From Rhodopseudomonas pseudopalustris (GTDB lineage Bacteria; Pseudomonadota; Alphaproteobacteria; Rhizobiales; Xanthobacteraceae), in assembly GCF_900110435.1 (NCBI RefSeq), contig NZ_FODT01000007.1, forward strand, positions 248,001-312,000: a stretch of DNA of 64,000 nt. Direction: 5' to 3'. Numbering within the stretch: position 1 is the stretch's first letter; each line of letters starts with the position of its first letter. The notes below the pieces were generated by a model. It had not been told where the DNA came from. It worked only from the letters and a program-made list of their open reading frames with translations, and searched no databases. Of this stretch, positions 21,766 to 30,745 are shown one piece after another. The position numbers were made by a program, and so were the translations under genes.

Positions 21766-22827
21766 TCAAAGTTTCGAGGACGTCCGCCCGATCTGCCGGA
21801 CCGGAGTGGCGGCCGTTACCGGGTGGCCGTTGCCGGCGCGCTTCTCGTGCCACGGCTTGACCACGCTCAGCCACAGCTCGCGTACCCCCAGGATCGAGAT
21901 CGCGATCCCGAACGGCAGCAGGAAATACAGCACACGGTAGATCAGCAGCGTCGCGATGATGTCCTCGCGGGGGAACATCGGCAGCGCCACCAGCATCGCC
22001 GCATCGAACACACCGAGGCTGCCGGGTGCATGGCTGGCGAAGCCGAGCAGGGTGGCGAGGATGAACACCACCGCCAGCGACACGAAATCGATATAGGGCT
22101 CGGCCGGCATCAGCATGTACATCGCCAGCGCGCAGAAGCCGAGATCGACCACGCCGATCAGCACCTGCAGCAGCGTCAGCCGCGCCGACGGCAGCACCAC
22201 CTTCCAGCCGTTCTGACCGAGCTCGCGGCGCTTCTTGCCGGTCGCCAGCCACAGGAAATAGGCCGCGATGCCGGTCAGGCAGGCGACGCCGATCAGCTGG
22301 TTGATGCTGTCGGGCAGCAAATCCATCGCGCTCGCCGCGGCCGGATGCCAGATCATGCCGATGCCGAGCACGAACAGATTGCCGAGCCAGAAGGTCAGGC
22401 CGGAGATGAAGCAGATCTTGGCGACGTCGATGGCGGAGAGGCCGTAGTCGGAATAGATCCGAAACCGGATCGCGCCGCCCGTGAACACCGTGGCGCCGAG
22501 ATTGTGGCCGATGACATAGGAGGTGAAGCTCGACAGCGCCGCGATCCGGTACGGCACGTGCAGCTTGCCGATCGTACGCAGCGCGAAGAAATCGTAGAAG
22601 GTCAGCGTGCAGAACGCCCCGACCACGCACAGCGCGGCCATCCCGATCTGACCCGGGCTCTTCTCGGTCAGCGCGGTGAGGATGACGGCGCTATCGACTC
22701 CCTTGAGAGTGCGGAACAGCGACGTGATCGCAAAGCCGATGATCAGGACGCTCGCGACGATGCCGAGCCGTTTCCAGCCGACATAGGTCTTGAAGCCACG
22801 CCCCAGCGCGCTCAGCAATCGATGCAT
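21766..22827 (-). CDS. YbhN/UPF0104-type integral membrane protein (LPG synthase TM-domain like)
   Basis: A 353-residue protein with about eight hydrophobic helices and the conserved GHNLGATVFTGGAIRFRIYS and ATLLGFASHAPGSLGVFDAA segments. These are shared with the flippase part of lysyl-phosphatidylglycerol synthase (MprF) and YbhN proteins. The soluble aminoacyl-transferase domain is absent, so lipid transport or flipping is a more likely role than lipid lysylation. ATG 22827 follows GGGAGGA closely. It is upstream of the SGNH gene on the same strand (76-bp gap) and could be co-transcribed with it. Confidence 0.83.
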   Translation of the reverse strand: MHRLLSALGRGFKTYVGWKRLGIVASVLIIGFAITSLFRTLKGVDSAVILTALTEKSPGQIGMAALCVVGAFCTLTFYDFFALRTIGKLHVPYRIAALSSFTSYVIGHNLGATVFTGGAIRFRIYSDYGLSAIDVAKICFISGLTFWLGNLFVLGIGMIWHPAAASAMDLLPDSINQLIGVACLTGIAAYFLWLATGKKRRELGQNGWKVVLPSARLTLLQVLIGVVDLGFCALAMYMLMPAEPYIDFVSLAVVFILATLLGFASHAPGSLGVFDAAMLVALPMFPREDIIATLLIYRVLYFLLPFGIAISILGVRELWLSVVKPWHEKRAGNGHPVTAATPVRQIGRTSSKL

Positions 22828-23222
22828 TCGTCCTCCCGGCGGGGCGGCAACGCGACGGGAGCCGCATGCAAAACGGCCTGGCACTCGGCACCCGACAAAC
22901 TCATCCGCGCAATTCCTTAGGGCATAATCGCCCCGCGGCGCAATCCGGCTATCCGACAGAACAACGCATCCTTGGGACGGTCGACGTGGTTAGCCCTTGA
23001 CGTAGCGCAAACCAGCCGTCAACCGCGGTCTGGCGGCCTCAGCAACGGACAGCGCTCGTCTGCGGCACCCTCCATATAGGCCGCGCGCGGCCTTGCGCCA
23101 TCGGGCGGCAGCTTCCCGCGCAGGGAAAGGAACGCCTGCTCGGTCGGCTGGTTAACACCCAGTCAGGACGAGGCGGAAGCACGGTTGCGAGACCGTCCGC
23201 ACCCAACCCGAGAGGAACCGCA
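22828..23222. promoter_or_regulatory. 395-bp divergent promoter region with a candidate general-stress (EcfG) promoter
   Basis: No gene is visible. On the plus strand GGAAC at 23129-23133 is followed 16-17 bases later by GGTTAA. This approximates the GGAAC-N16/17-CGTT promoter of the alphaproteobacterial sigma factor EcfG, about 70 bp upstream of a DUF892 stress-type gene. The -10 match is imperfect (GGTT for CGTT). Confidence 0.4.
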
Positions 23223-23729
23223 ATGGGTCTTTTTACCAAAGACATCAAGACGATGGACGATCTGTTCGTGCACCAGCTGCAGGACATTTATTACGCCGAG
23301 AAACAACTCGTGAAGGCGCTGCCGAAGATGGCCGACAAGGCCACCGACCCTGTTCTGAAGCAGGGTTTCATGACCCATCTCGAAGAGACCAAAGGCCATG
23401 TGAAGCGTCTGGAACAGGTGTTCGAGATGCATGGCGCGCAGGTGAAGGCGGTGGATTGTCCGGCGATCGACGGCATCATCGAGGAAGCCGAGGAGACCGC
23501 CGGCGAGGTCGCGGACAAGACGGTGCTGGACGCCGCGCTGATCAACGCCGCGCAGGCCGCCGAGCACTACGAGATCGTGCGTTACGGCAGCCTCGTGGCA
23601 TGGGCGAAGCGGCTCGGCCGCAACGATTGCGCAGCCGTTTTGCAGAAGACGCTCGATGAGGAAAAGGCCACCGACAAGAAGCTGACTACGCTGGCCGAAA
23701 CCTCGATCAACATCCGCGCCGCGGGCTGA
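23223..23729 (+). CDS. DUF892 (YciE/YciF-like) ferritin-fold protein
   Basis: A 168-residue all-helical protein. FVHQLQDIYYAEKQLVKALP near the N-terminus and the HLEETKGHVKRLEQVF and AAEHYEIVRYGSL segments carry the Glu/His ligands of the diiron four-helix bundle seen in YciE/YciF proteins. Such proteins are induced by stress or stationary phase; the biochemical role is unsettled. A GAGAGGAACCGCA ribosome-binding region precedes the ATG and a strong terminator follows. It is a single-gene unit. Confidence 0.92.
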   Translation: MGLFTKDIKTMDDLFVHQLQDIYYAEKQLVKALPKMADKATDPVLKQGFMTHLEETKGHVKRLEQVFEMHGAQVKAVDCPAIDGIIEEAEETAGEVADKTVLDAALINAAQAAEHYEIVRYGSLVAWAKRLGRNDCAAVLQKTLDEEKATDKKLTTLAETSINIRAAG

Positions 23730-23760
23730 TCGGTCTTCTTTGGTATCAAGATGAGGCTAA

Positions 23761-23792
23761 AAGTCGCGCGAGAAATCGCGCGGCTTTTTTTT
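23761..23792 (+). terminator. Rho-independent terminator of the DUF892 gene
   Basis: A GTCGCGCGA stem pairs (with one G-T) to TCGCGCGGC around a short AAA loop and is followed by eight T residues, 32 bp after the stop codon. Confidence 0.9.
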
Positions 23793-23934
23793 GTTTGCCC
23801 GGAGCCGGACGCGCCAGCGGAACACTTCGCGTAGGTTGTAGTCCGGAGTTACTATTGCGACAACTTGATGACAGATGACTGCTACGCGGTGCCGATCCTG
23901 CGCGATGGCCCGGGCGCGGCCGCCTGCTGCTGTC

Positions 23935-24375
23935 TCAGGCCCGGCGCAGCGCGAAGTATGCGCCGCAAAATGCCATCGCCGCGCCGAGCAGCAGCGTCGC
24001 CAGTCCCGAGACGACGCCCGCGGTGGTCGGGCCGGTGGAGGGCGCCGACGCCGCCTGTCCGGCGGCGGCGAGCACCAGCACGCCGATCGCGATCAGGAAC
24101 TGGCGCATGCGCGGCGGGATCTGGCCGGCGACGGCGTGATCCATCAGGGTCGCGGTGAAGTAACCGCCGGCGAACCCGGCGGTCGCCACCAGCCACCACG
24201 CCAGCGCCGCGCGCGCCGGCATGAACTCGGCGAGGTCGCTGCGCCACAGCCCGCCGAGATCGAGCCCGAACCGCATCCCGAGCATATGCAGAGCCAACGC
24301 CAGCAGCACGCCGCTCACCAGCGCGCCGGCAAAGATCAAATGGCGGGGAAAATCGGTGGTTTCGGATTTCGGCAT
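23935..24375 (-). CDS. Small four-helix membrane protein of unknown function
   Basis: 146 residues, MPKSETTDFPRHLIFAGALV..., with about four hydrophobic segments (near residues 12-32, 58-75, 90-108 and 120-140) and no catalytic motif. Reading frame and third-position G+C bias fit a real gene. It is convergent with the DUF892 gene and divergent from the next gene. I do not recognise the family. Confidence 0.65.
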   Translation of the reverse strand: MPKSETTDFPRHLIFAGALVSGVLLALALHMLGMRFGLDLGGLWRSDLAEFMPARAALAWWLVATAGFAGGYFTATLMDHAVAGQIPPRMRQFLIAIGVLVLAAAGQAASAPSTGPTTAGVVSGLATLLLGAAMAFCGAYFALRRA

Positions 24376-24523
24376 CGGGACTCGGTGTGGATCGGCAGGT
24401 TAATCCTAGGAAACCGCGGCGACGGCGGCAAGCGGGCGTCGGGCCCGCCTGGCGCAGGCCGCAAGTGGACCGCGCCATCGACGGGCTGCGACGCCGCATT
24501 GCATCCCGGCCTCAGCTGCGGCA

Positions 24524-25141
24524 ATGACGCGGGAGCAGGGGGCAGCGAGAGTGGCACGAGCGGATCGGAATGCGGGCGCGGAGGCGGGGGCCTATGCCTT
24601 CAAGGCGTCGCTGATCGGCGCCGCGCAGCAATTCGAGCTGACCGATGACGGCCTCGTCTGGCGGATCGGCCCGAAATCCGGGCTGTGGCCCTATGCGACG
24701 ATCGCGAAGGTGCGGCTCAGCTACCGGCCGGTGTCGATGCAGTCGCAGCGCTATCGCGCCGACCTCGAAGACGTCAGCGGCGCGCGGCTGCGCATCCTGT
24801 CCACCACCTGGCAGACCGTGGCGCTGATGGCGCCGCAGAACGACGCCTATCGCGGGTTCATCCTCGAGCTGCACCGGCGGATGCGCGACGCCGGCAGCCA
24901 CGCCGAACTGATCGGAGGGCTGCGGCCGGGCATCCACACCGGCGCGCTGGTGCTGATCGCGCTGGTCGCGGCGGCGATGACCGGCCTGCTCGCGCGCGCG
25001 GTGGCGACCGGGAGCTGGGCAGGGGCGCTGTTCATCCTGGGCTTCGCCGGGCTGTTCGGCTGGCAGATCGGCGGCTTCATCCGCCGCAACCGCCCGCGGC
25101 TCTACAGCTTCGACGACGTGCCGAAGGATCTGCTGCCGTAG
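24524..25141 (+). CDS. Membrane protein of unknown function with N-terminal soluble domain
   Basis: 205 residues. The first ~125 residues form a soluble beta-rich domain (QFELTDDGLVWRIGPKSG, then ATIAKVRLSYRPVSM), reminiscent of a PH-like membrane-protein domain. Two hydrophobic helices follow (near 140-160 and 165-185). A basic tail ends RRNRPRLYSFDDVPKDLLP. No specific family is recognised. The start ATG 24524 lacks a strong ribosome-binding site, so a slightly later start is possible. Confidence 0.65.
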   Translation: MTREQGAARVARADRNAGAEAGAYAFKASLIGAAQQFELTDDGLVWRIGPKSGLWPYATIAKVRLSYRPVSMQSQRYRADLEDVSGARLRILSTTWQTVALMAPQNDAYRGFILELHRRMRDAGSHAELIGGLRPGIHTGALVLIALVAAAMTGLLARAVATGSWAGALFILGFAGLFGWQIGGFIRRNRPRLYSFDDVPKDLLP

Positions 25142-25158
25142 CGAGGGGCGCGATCAAT

Positions 25159-25267
25159 GTCATTCCGGGGCGCGCCGTCAGGCGCGAACCCGGAATCCCG
25201 GGATGTCCATCGTCTTTCGCAACAACCTCTGGATTCCGGGTTCGCGCTGCGCGCGCCCCGGAATGAC
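25159..25267. repeat. 109-bp inverted repeat between convergent genes
   Basis: The arms GTCATTCCGGGGCGCGC (25159-25175) and GCGCGCCCCGGAATGAC (25251-25267) are perfect inverses. A second inner pair, GAACCCGGAATCC with GGATTCCGGGTTC, extends the stem. The element sits between two converging genes and would form a long RNA hairpin in either direction. It differs in sequence from the double-hairpin family. Confidence 0.9.
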
Positions 25268-25288
25268 TCGTGATGTGTATGATGCCCG

Positions 25289-25720
25289 CTACTTGTTGTC
25301 CCGCACCACCAGCACCGAGCACGGCGCGTAGCGGACGACGTGGCCGGCGTTGGAACCGAGGAAGTAGCTGCGCATCGCCGGGCGATGCGAACTCATCACG
25401 ATCAGGTCGGCCTTGATCGTCGCGACCTCCTCGATGATCTCGTGATAGATGCCGCCCTGGCGCACCTTGGTCGATCGCCGCGACGGCTCGATGCCGGAGT
25501 TCTGCGCCACCTCGGCGAGCGCGGCTTCGGCGTCGCGGCGCTGCTGCGCGTCGAAATCCGCGGGCACGTATTCGGCAAGCACCACCGGGGTGATCGAAAT
25601 CACGTGCAGCAGCCGCACCGTGCCGTCGTAAGTCCGCGCCAGCGTCGCCGCGGTCTCGATCGCCGGTCGCGCCAGCGCGGTGTCGGCGAGATCGATCGGC
25701 ACCAGAATGGATCTGAACAT
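25289..25720 (-). CDS. Universal stress protein (UspA) family
   Basis: 143 residues. It opens FRSILVPIDLADTALARPAI, contains DLIVMSSHRP and ends GSNAGHVVRYAPCSVLVVR, the Usp ATP-binding glycine pattern followed by P-C-S-V-L-V-V. A single-domain cytoplasmic protein, normally induced by starvation or oxidative stress. It is monocistronic, with repeat copy C upstream. Confidence 0.93.
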   Translation of the reverse strand: MFRSILVPIDLADTALARPAIETAATLARTYDGTVRLLHVISITPVVLAEYVPADFDAQQRRDAEAALAEVAQNSGIEPSRRSTKVRQGGIYHEIIEEVATIKADLIVMSSHRPAMRSYFLGSNAGHVVRYAPCSVLVVRDNK

Positions 25721-25820
25721 CGGCGGCCTCCCGCGACCGGACGGCGACAGGCGTCAGTATGGCGCAAAGGCGGCAGCGTTCCAATCGCGAAGAGGCGGCC
25801 CGTGCGGCGCCGGGCGCTGC

Positions 25821-25918
25821 GAGACTTCCGGTTCTGATCAAGTCAGAACCGGAGCTCTCACTTCTCGTTCTGACGCGTTTTCTTCACGCGAACTGGTAGC
25901 CACCTCGCTCGAAAACGC
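25821..25918. repeat. Dispersed double-hairpin repeat, copy C
   Basis: The first hairpin is CCGGTTCTGAT/TCAGAACCGG (25828-25852). The second pairs GCGTTTTC at 25875 with GAAAACGC at 25911. The element ends two bases before the stop codon of the SixA-like gene, so it lies in that gene's 3' untranslated region. Confidence 0.9.
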
Positions 25919-25920
25919 TG

Positions 25921-26451
25921 CTAACTCGCCTCGCGCAGGATCTTCGGGCTGACGAAGTGCTGCAGCTTGCCGGTGCCGAAGCAGGCGTCGGCCCAGTCGG
26001 CGATCGGGAAGTCGATCACCGCGACCGCGCTGGTCGGCATGCTGCCGGACAACAGCTTGCGGTCGCTGTCATTGCAGCGGCAGGTCAGGCCGAGCGCGAG
26101 TTCCTGAAGGCCCGGATTGTGCCCGACCAGCATCAGCTGATTGTTACCGGCGGAGACCTCGTGGATCGCATGCAGCAGTTGCGCCGCGCTGGCGCTGTAC
26201 AATTCCGGCAGATGCTCGACCTGTGGCTCGGCGCCGGTCGGGAACAGATCGGCGAGAATGTCCCAGGTCTGGCGGGTCCGGGTCGCGGTCGAGACCAGCA
26301 CCTGGTCCGGCACCAGCCGGTGCTCGGCCAGCCATTCGGCGATCGCCGCGGCATCGGTCCGGCCGCGATCGTCGAGCCGGCGGTCATGGTCCTTGCCGCT
26401 GGGTGCATCCGTTTCGGTCTTGGCGTGACGCAGCAAAATCAGTCGGCGCAT
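25921..26451 (-). CDS. sixA: SixA-like phosphohistidine phosphatase (histidine phosphatase family)
   Basis: 176 residues. The catalytic LLRHAKT (R-H-x) near residue 8 and the second histidine in LMLVGHNPGLQEL near 110-120 are the two catalytic histidines of the branch-1 histidine phosphatases. Length and the RHA variant fit SixA, which removes phosphate from Hpt-domain histidines in E. coli. The actual target here is unknown. ATG 26451 has GGAAGGA upstream. It diverges from the FAD oxidoreductase gene. Confidence 0.85.
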   Translation of the reverse strand: MRRLILLRHAKTETDAPSGKDHDRRLDDRGRTDAAAIAEWLAEHRLVPDQVLVSTATRTRQTWDILADLFPTGAEPQVEHLPELYSASAAQLLHAIHEVSAGNNQLMLVGHNPGLQELALGLTCRCNDSDRKLLSGSMPTSAVAVIDFPIADWADACFGTGKLQHFVSPKILREAS

Positions 26452-26544
26452 GTATTCCTTCCGGCGGGCGCGAGCTTGCGGATTAATAGAGAAGCCCGGA
26501 CAGGACAAGGTGACAAGCGCCCAAGCTGCCCGTAAGGAAACGTC

Positions 26545-28005
26545 ATGACCCCGCCGGCGACAAGTGCGACCAATGGACCGGACCGGTTCGCGCCCGATAT
26601 GGCCGCGGATCCGCATGCGCGGCTGACATTCGACCTCGACGTCGACCTCTGTGTGATCGGGGCGGGCCTCGCCGGATTGTCGGTGGCGTTGGAGGCGGCG
26701 CAGCATGGCCTCAGCGTCGCGGTTCTGGAAGCGCGGCGGGTCGGCTGGAGCGCGTCCGGCTGCACGCTCGGCAGCGTGACCCCGGGCTACGGCGTGCCGA
26801 TCGGCGACCTGATCGCGCGGATCGGCATCGCCCACACCCGCGAACTGTGGACGCTGTCGCGCGAGGGCATGGCGATCGTCCGCGACCGCGCCACCGAGGA
26901 GGCCATGCCGGGCATCGCGCTGTCGGCGGGCGCGCTCGAAGTCTCCAACGTCGATCTCGGCGACCGGCTGGTCGAACGGCTGCAGACCCTCGGGGTCGAT
27001 TTCGCCACCGAAGTCGAGGGCTGGCAGATCGACCACGTTCGCGATGTGCTGCGCACCAAACGCTACTTCCATGCCATTCACTTTCCGGACGCGTTCCAGC
27101 TCGACGGCCGGCGCTATATGCGCGGCCTCGAGACGATGGCGCGCCGCGCAGGCGTCCGGATCTTCGAGGATACCCCGGCGCTCGGGATCGACTCCTCCGG
27201 AGTCCGCAAGCGGATCGTCACCCCGCACGCCCGGCTGCGCGCCTCCGACATCGTGCTCGCCGGCAACGTCCATCTCGGGTCGCCGTCGCGGCGGCTGAGC
27301 GAGACGCTGCTGCCGATGTGGCGCACCGCAGTGCTGACCGCGCCGCTCGGCGAGCGGCTGCAGCAGGCGATCGCCTTCACCGGCTCGATCGCCGACACCG
27401 ACGGCGTCGATCACTACCGCATCGTCGGCGGCGACCGGCTGCTGTGGACCGGCCCGGAGACGACGTTCGAGGTCGCGCCGAAACGGCTCGAAGGCCTGAT
27501 CCGGCGGCGGATCGCAGCGCTGTATCCGCAGCTCGGCGAAGCGCCGATCGAACGGAGCTGGAGCGGGGCGATCGGTCAGACCGTGCACGGCATGCCGCAG
27601 ATCGGCGAATTGCGGCGCGGGCTGTGGGTCGCCAGCGGCTTCGGCCGCCAGGGGCTGGCGACCACGGCGATCGCCGGCCGGCTGATCGCGCAGGGCATCG
27701 TCCATGGCGACCAGCGCTGGCGGCTGTTCGACCCGTTCGAACTGGTCTGGGCCGGCGGCAAGATCGGCCGCGTCGTCGGCCAGGGCGTCAGCATCGTGGA
27801 ACGGCGCGCCGCCATCACCGCGGGGCTCCTGGCGCGCTACCGCGAACGCGCCGCCGAACGCAGCCGGATCCGCGAGGAGCGCCTGGAAGCGGCCAATCGC
27901 GGCGCGCGGATCAACCGGCCGCAGCCACAGGCGGCGGCGCCGGAGCAGCGTGCCGAGACCGGCGTGCCGGACGCCCGCCGCAGCGAGCCCAGCACCATCG
28001 ATTGA
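26545..28005 (+). CDS. FAD-dependent oxidoreductase, D-amino-acid/glycine oxidase (DAO) family
   Basis: 486 residues. VDLCVIGAGLAGLSVALEAA near residues 33-52 is the FAD dinucleotide-binding motif. WSASGCTLGSVTPGYG and the late GLWVASGFGRQGLATTAIAG are DAO-superfamily signatures. It probably oxidises an amine or amino acid and reduces O2 or a quinone; substrate unknown. The last ~90 residues are unusually Arg/Ala-rich (RYRERAAERSRIREERLEAA), a basic tail not needed for the fold. It diverges from sixA. Confidence 0.87.
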   Translation: MTPPATSATNGPDRFAPDMAADPHARLTFDLDVDLCVIGAGLAGLSVALEAAQHGLSVAVLEARRVGWSASGCTLGSVTPGYGVPIGDLIARIGIAHTRELWTLSREGMAIVRDRATEEAMPGIALSAGALEVSNVDLGDRLVERLQTLGVDFATEVEGWQIDHVRDVLRTKRYFHAIHFPDAFQLDGRRYMRGLETMARRAGVRIFEDTPALGIDSSGVRKRIVTPHARLRASDIVLAGNVHLGSPSRRLSETLLPMWRTAVLTAPLGERLQQAIAFTGSIADTDGVDHYRIVGGDRLLWTGPETTFEVAPKRLEGLIRRRIAALYPQLGEAPIERSWSGAIGQTVHGMPQIGELRRGLWVASGFGRQGLATTAIAGRLIAQGIVHGDQRWRLFDPFELVWAGGKIGRVVGQGVSIVERRAAITAGLLARYRERAAERSRIREERLEAANRGARINRPQPQAAAPEQRAETGVPDARRSEPSTID

Positions 28006-28145
28006 ATTCGCTGCTCTGCACGCATTCGCGCTCGCGACAATGTGAGTGCGCGGGCAGGGCGCTGGTGTAACTTCAGGCGGCTCGTTTGCGTATCTCGGGC
28101 TGACGCCATTCGGGCCTGCTTCGCCCCGCATTGCTGGGAGACATG

Positions 28146-28643
28146 ATGATCGACCGCCGTATCCTGCTCGCTTCTGCCGCTCTGGCCGCCTTGTTCGGTT
28201 TCCGCTGGCTGCGGCCGGACGCCGCCCGCGCCGCGGAGAAATTCGAGATCGAGAAGACGCCGGAGGAATGGCGGGCGCAGCTGACGCCGATGCAGTACAA
28301 AATCCTGCGCGAGGAGGGCACCGAGCGGCCGTTCTCGAGCCCGCTGCTGAAGGAACACCGCAAGGGCACCTTCTCCTGCGCCGGCTGCGACCTGCCGCTG
28401 TTTGCGTCCGACACGAAATACGACAGCGGCACCGGCTGGCCGAGCTTCTGGCAGCCGCTTCCGAACGCGGTCGGCGAGCGCAAGGATTCCACGCTCGGCA
28501 TGGTCCGCACCGAAGTGCATTGCCGCCGCTGCGGCGGCCATCTCGGCCACGTGTTCGACGACGGCCCGAAGCCGACCGGCCTGCGCTACTGCATGGACGG
28601 CTTCGCGCTGACCTTCAAGCCGGCGACGTCGGGCGCAACCTGA
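28146..28643 (+). CDS. msrB: Peptide-methionine (R)-S-oxide reductase, exported
   Basis: 165 residues. Two CxxC pairs (CAGC and CRRC) bind zinc. [11 protein letters not shown] near the C-terminus holds the catalytic Cys. SGTGWPSFW and [12 protein letters not shown] are MsrB signatures. The N-terminus [19 protein letters not shown] is a twin-arginine-like export signal, so it probably repairs methionine-(R)-sulfoxide in periplasmic proteins. ATG 28146 has GGGAG at good spacing; ATG 28143 is the alternative. MDGF after the active Cys replaces the usual INS/VNS. Confidence 0.93.
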   Translation: MIDRRILLASAALAALFGFRWLRPDAARAAEKFEIEKTPEEWRAQLTPMQYKILREEGTERPFSSPLLKEHRKGTFSCAGCDLPLFASDTKYDSGTGWPSFWQPLPNAVGERKDSTLGMVRTEVHCRRCGGHLGHVFDDGPKPTGLRYCMDGFALTFKPATSGAT

Positions 28644-28804
28644 CGCCAAGCGCCGGCGGGCATTTCGTCGCGGAACGCGCCCGCAGTGGAGAAAACCTCT
28701 TGTCGGCGCGTCTCAAGCGGTCGGTTTTCCGAGAGATAATCGGGAACTCCGATTGACAACACTGCGCCACGTCCGCATCTAGCCGCCAACATTAACTTTT
28801 GGAA

Positions 28805-30316
28805 ATGTCGGCGGCTGACCTGATGGATCGAACCTTGTCCCGGTCGGGATTTTCCATCGGTCTGATGGCGCTCGTCGTCGCCGTGCTGGTGTTGCCGGTC
28901 GGGCTGGCCGCGTTGGTGTTCCCGACACCGCTTTACGATACCCGCGAACTGGTCGCATGGGGACGGCACTTCCCGCTGCTGACGCCGGTGCATCCGCCGG
29001 TGATGGTGTGGGTCGGCGGCGCGGTGGATTGGCTGTTCGGGCCGTCCGGCACCGCGATCGTGTTCGTCAACCAGATCTGCCTCGCGGTCGGCCTCGGCTA
29101 TCTCTACGCTACGCTGCGCCTGCTGGTCGACCGCGCGATGGCGGCCTACATTCTGGCGCTGGCCGCGACGTCGTTCTACGTCGTGTTCGGGCCGCTGTCC
29201 TGGGCGCTCAACGCCGACATCCTGCAGCTCACCTCCTGGCCCGCGGTGCTGTATCACTTCCTGCGCGGGCGCAGCACGGATCGCTGGCTGCACTGGATCC
29301 TGCTCGGGGTGTGGACGGCGATCGCGGCGCTGACCAAGTACAATGCCGCCGTGCTGTTCATCGGGATGGCGGCCGGCGTGCTCGTCTTGCCGGCGTTCCG
29401 CGCCTGTCTGCGTCGGCCGGGCCTCTATGTCGCGGCGCTGGTCGGCGCGCTGCTGTTCCTGCCGCACGTCATTGCGGCGCTGCGCTATGGCACTACCATC
29501 GCGTATGGCGAACGGCACTTCACCGGCTTCGGATCGATCGAAGATACCGCGCGGCGGCTCGGCCTGCTCGTCGCCGGCTATCTGCCGCTGCTGCTGCCCG
29601 GCGCCATCGTCCTGGCGATCGCGGTGGCGCGGCGGATGGTGGTGTGGCGCGTGCCGCGCCTTGCGCAGATCAGCGACGATCTGAGATTCGTCGTGATCGT
29701 CAACGTCACGATGTTCGTCGTGCTGCTCGTGCTGATCGCCGTGTTCGGGCTGGAATATATCGCCCGCTACGGCGCACCCTTCGCCGAACTCGCGGTGCTG
29801 GCGCTGGCGCCGCTGTTCACCTGGAACGAGGCCCGGCGCGACCTCGCGGTGCGCCAGACGGTGCAATCGCTCGGCGCGCTCTACGCCGTGCTCGCGGTCG
29901 GCGTGTCGGCCATCTATCTGTTCTTCGCCTCGCACAGCGGGCTGCAGGAGCCGACCGCACAGGCCGCCCGCATCATGCTCGCGGACTGGAACAGCAAGTA
30001 CACCTGCGGCCCGGGCTATTTCCTGGGCGATCGCCAGACGGTCTACGGCATCGGCATCGCGGCCGGCCCCGATGGCGACTCGATGACGATCAATTTCATC
30101 CCGAAGGCGCGCTGGTTCGATGCCACGAAGCTCGAATCCAACGGCGCCGTGCTGGTCTATACGCTGCCGCAGGCGCCCGCCGATTTCGCGGCGGCGTTCC
30201 CCGATCTGAAAATGTCGGATGAAAAGCGCATCAGCGTGTCGGTGCTGCGGACCCATAGCGGCAAGACCAAGGAATACTTCTACCGCCTGGTCGCGCCGAA
30301 GGCGTGCGGGGGCTGA
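28805..30316 (+). CDS. PMT/ArnT-like membrane glycosyltransferase (GT39/GT83 clan)
   Basis: 503 residues with about ten hydrophobic helices. Early in the protein, YDTRELVAWGRHFPLLTPVHPPVM matches the periplasmic loop of lipid-phosphate-sugar transferases (an acidic residue, then HPP). The C-terminal ~120 residues are soluble and contain CGPGYF. It is predicted to transfer a sugar from an undecaprenyl carrier to a lipid or glycan in the periplasm; substrate unknown. ATG 28805 is taken as start with weak support; ATG 28823 is possible. TTGACA at 28752 may be a -35 box. Confidence 0.8.
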   Translation: MSAADLMDRTLSRSGFSIGLMALVVAVLVLPVGLAALVFPTPLYDTRELVAWGRHFPLLTPVHPPVMVWVGGAVDWLFGPSGTAIVFVNQICLAVGLGYLYATLRLLVDRAMAAYILALAATSFYVVFGPLSWALNADILQLTSWPAVLYHFLRGRSTDRWLHWILLGVWTAIAALTKYNAAVLFIGMAAGVLVLPAFRACLRRPGLYVAALVGALLFLPHVIAALRYGTTIAYGERHFTGFGSIEDTARRLGLLVAGYLPLLLPGAIVLAIAVARRMVVWRVPRLAQISDDLRFVVIVNVTMFVVLLVLIAVFGLEYIARYGAPFAELAVLALAPLFTWNEARRDLAVRQTVQSLGALYAVLAVGVSAIYLFFASHSGLQEPTAQAARIMLADWNSKYTCGPGYFLGDRQTVYGIGIAAGPDGDSMTINFIPKARWFDATKLESNGAVLVYTLPQAPADFAAAFPDLKMSDEKRISVSVLRTHSGKTKEYFYRLVAPKACGG

Positions 30317-30332
30317 GCGCCGGGGCGGTCGC

Positions 30333-30605
30333 TCACCCCAACAGCGCGTGCCATTTCCGGGCGGCTTCGATCGCTGCGGGGCGCAGCGTATCGGCGGGCA
30401 GGCCGCGGTGCAGGGCCTTGGCGTATTCGCACACGGCCATGAAAGTCGAGGCGCGTGCCTCGTCGACCTCGAACGAATGCGGCGTGCCGTCGCCGGTCAC
30501 CATTCCGACCAGCCCGTTGAGGATTCCCAACGCCGCCTTCGAATCGGCCAGCTCGGTCTGCTGCAAACTCTGCAGCACGTGCTGCGCCATCTCGCCTTCG
30601 CTCAT
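30333..30605 (-). CDS. Small protein of unknown function (90 aa)
   Basis: A 90-residue, mostly helical acidic protein, MSEGEMAQHVLQSLQQTELA... with no membrane segment or motif I recognise. The start at 30605 is preceded by GGAG 11 bases upstream. The frame extends further upstream, but that part runs into a palindrome and looks non-coding. It lies downstream of the hybrid kinase gene on the same strand, 204 bp away. Confidence 0.6.
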   Translation of the reverse strand: MSEGEMAQHVLQSLQQTELADSKAALGILNGLVGMVTGDGTPHSFEVDEARASTFMAVCEYAKALHRGLPADTLRPAAIEAARKWHALLG

Positions 30606-30745
30606 TGCTGTTTCTGCTCCGGGAATTCTGATCCGGTCGTTTGATACCATGCCGGGCGGCCGGATGTCCTGATCTGGCGCAAGGCGGAACCGGCGCTGCA
30701 GCGGGATGACTTGTCCTCGATCGTCATCGAGCCCCAGCCTGTGAT

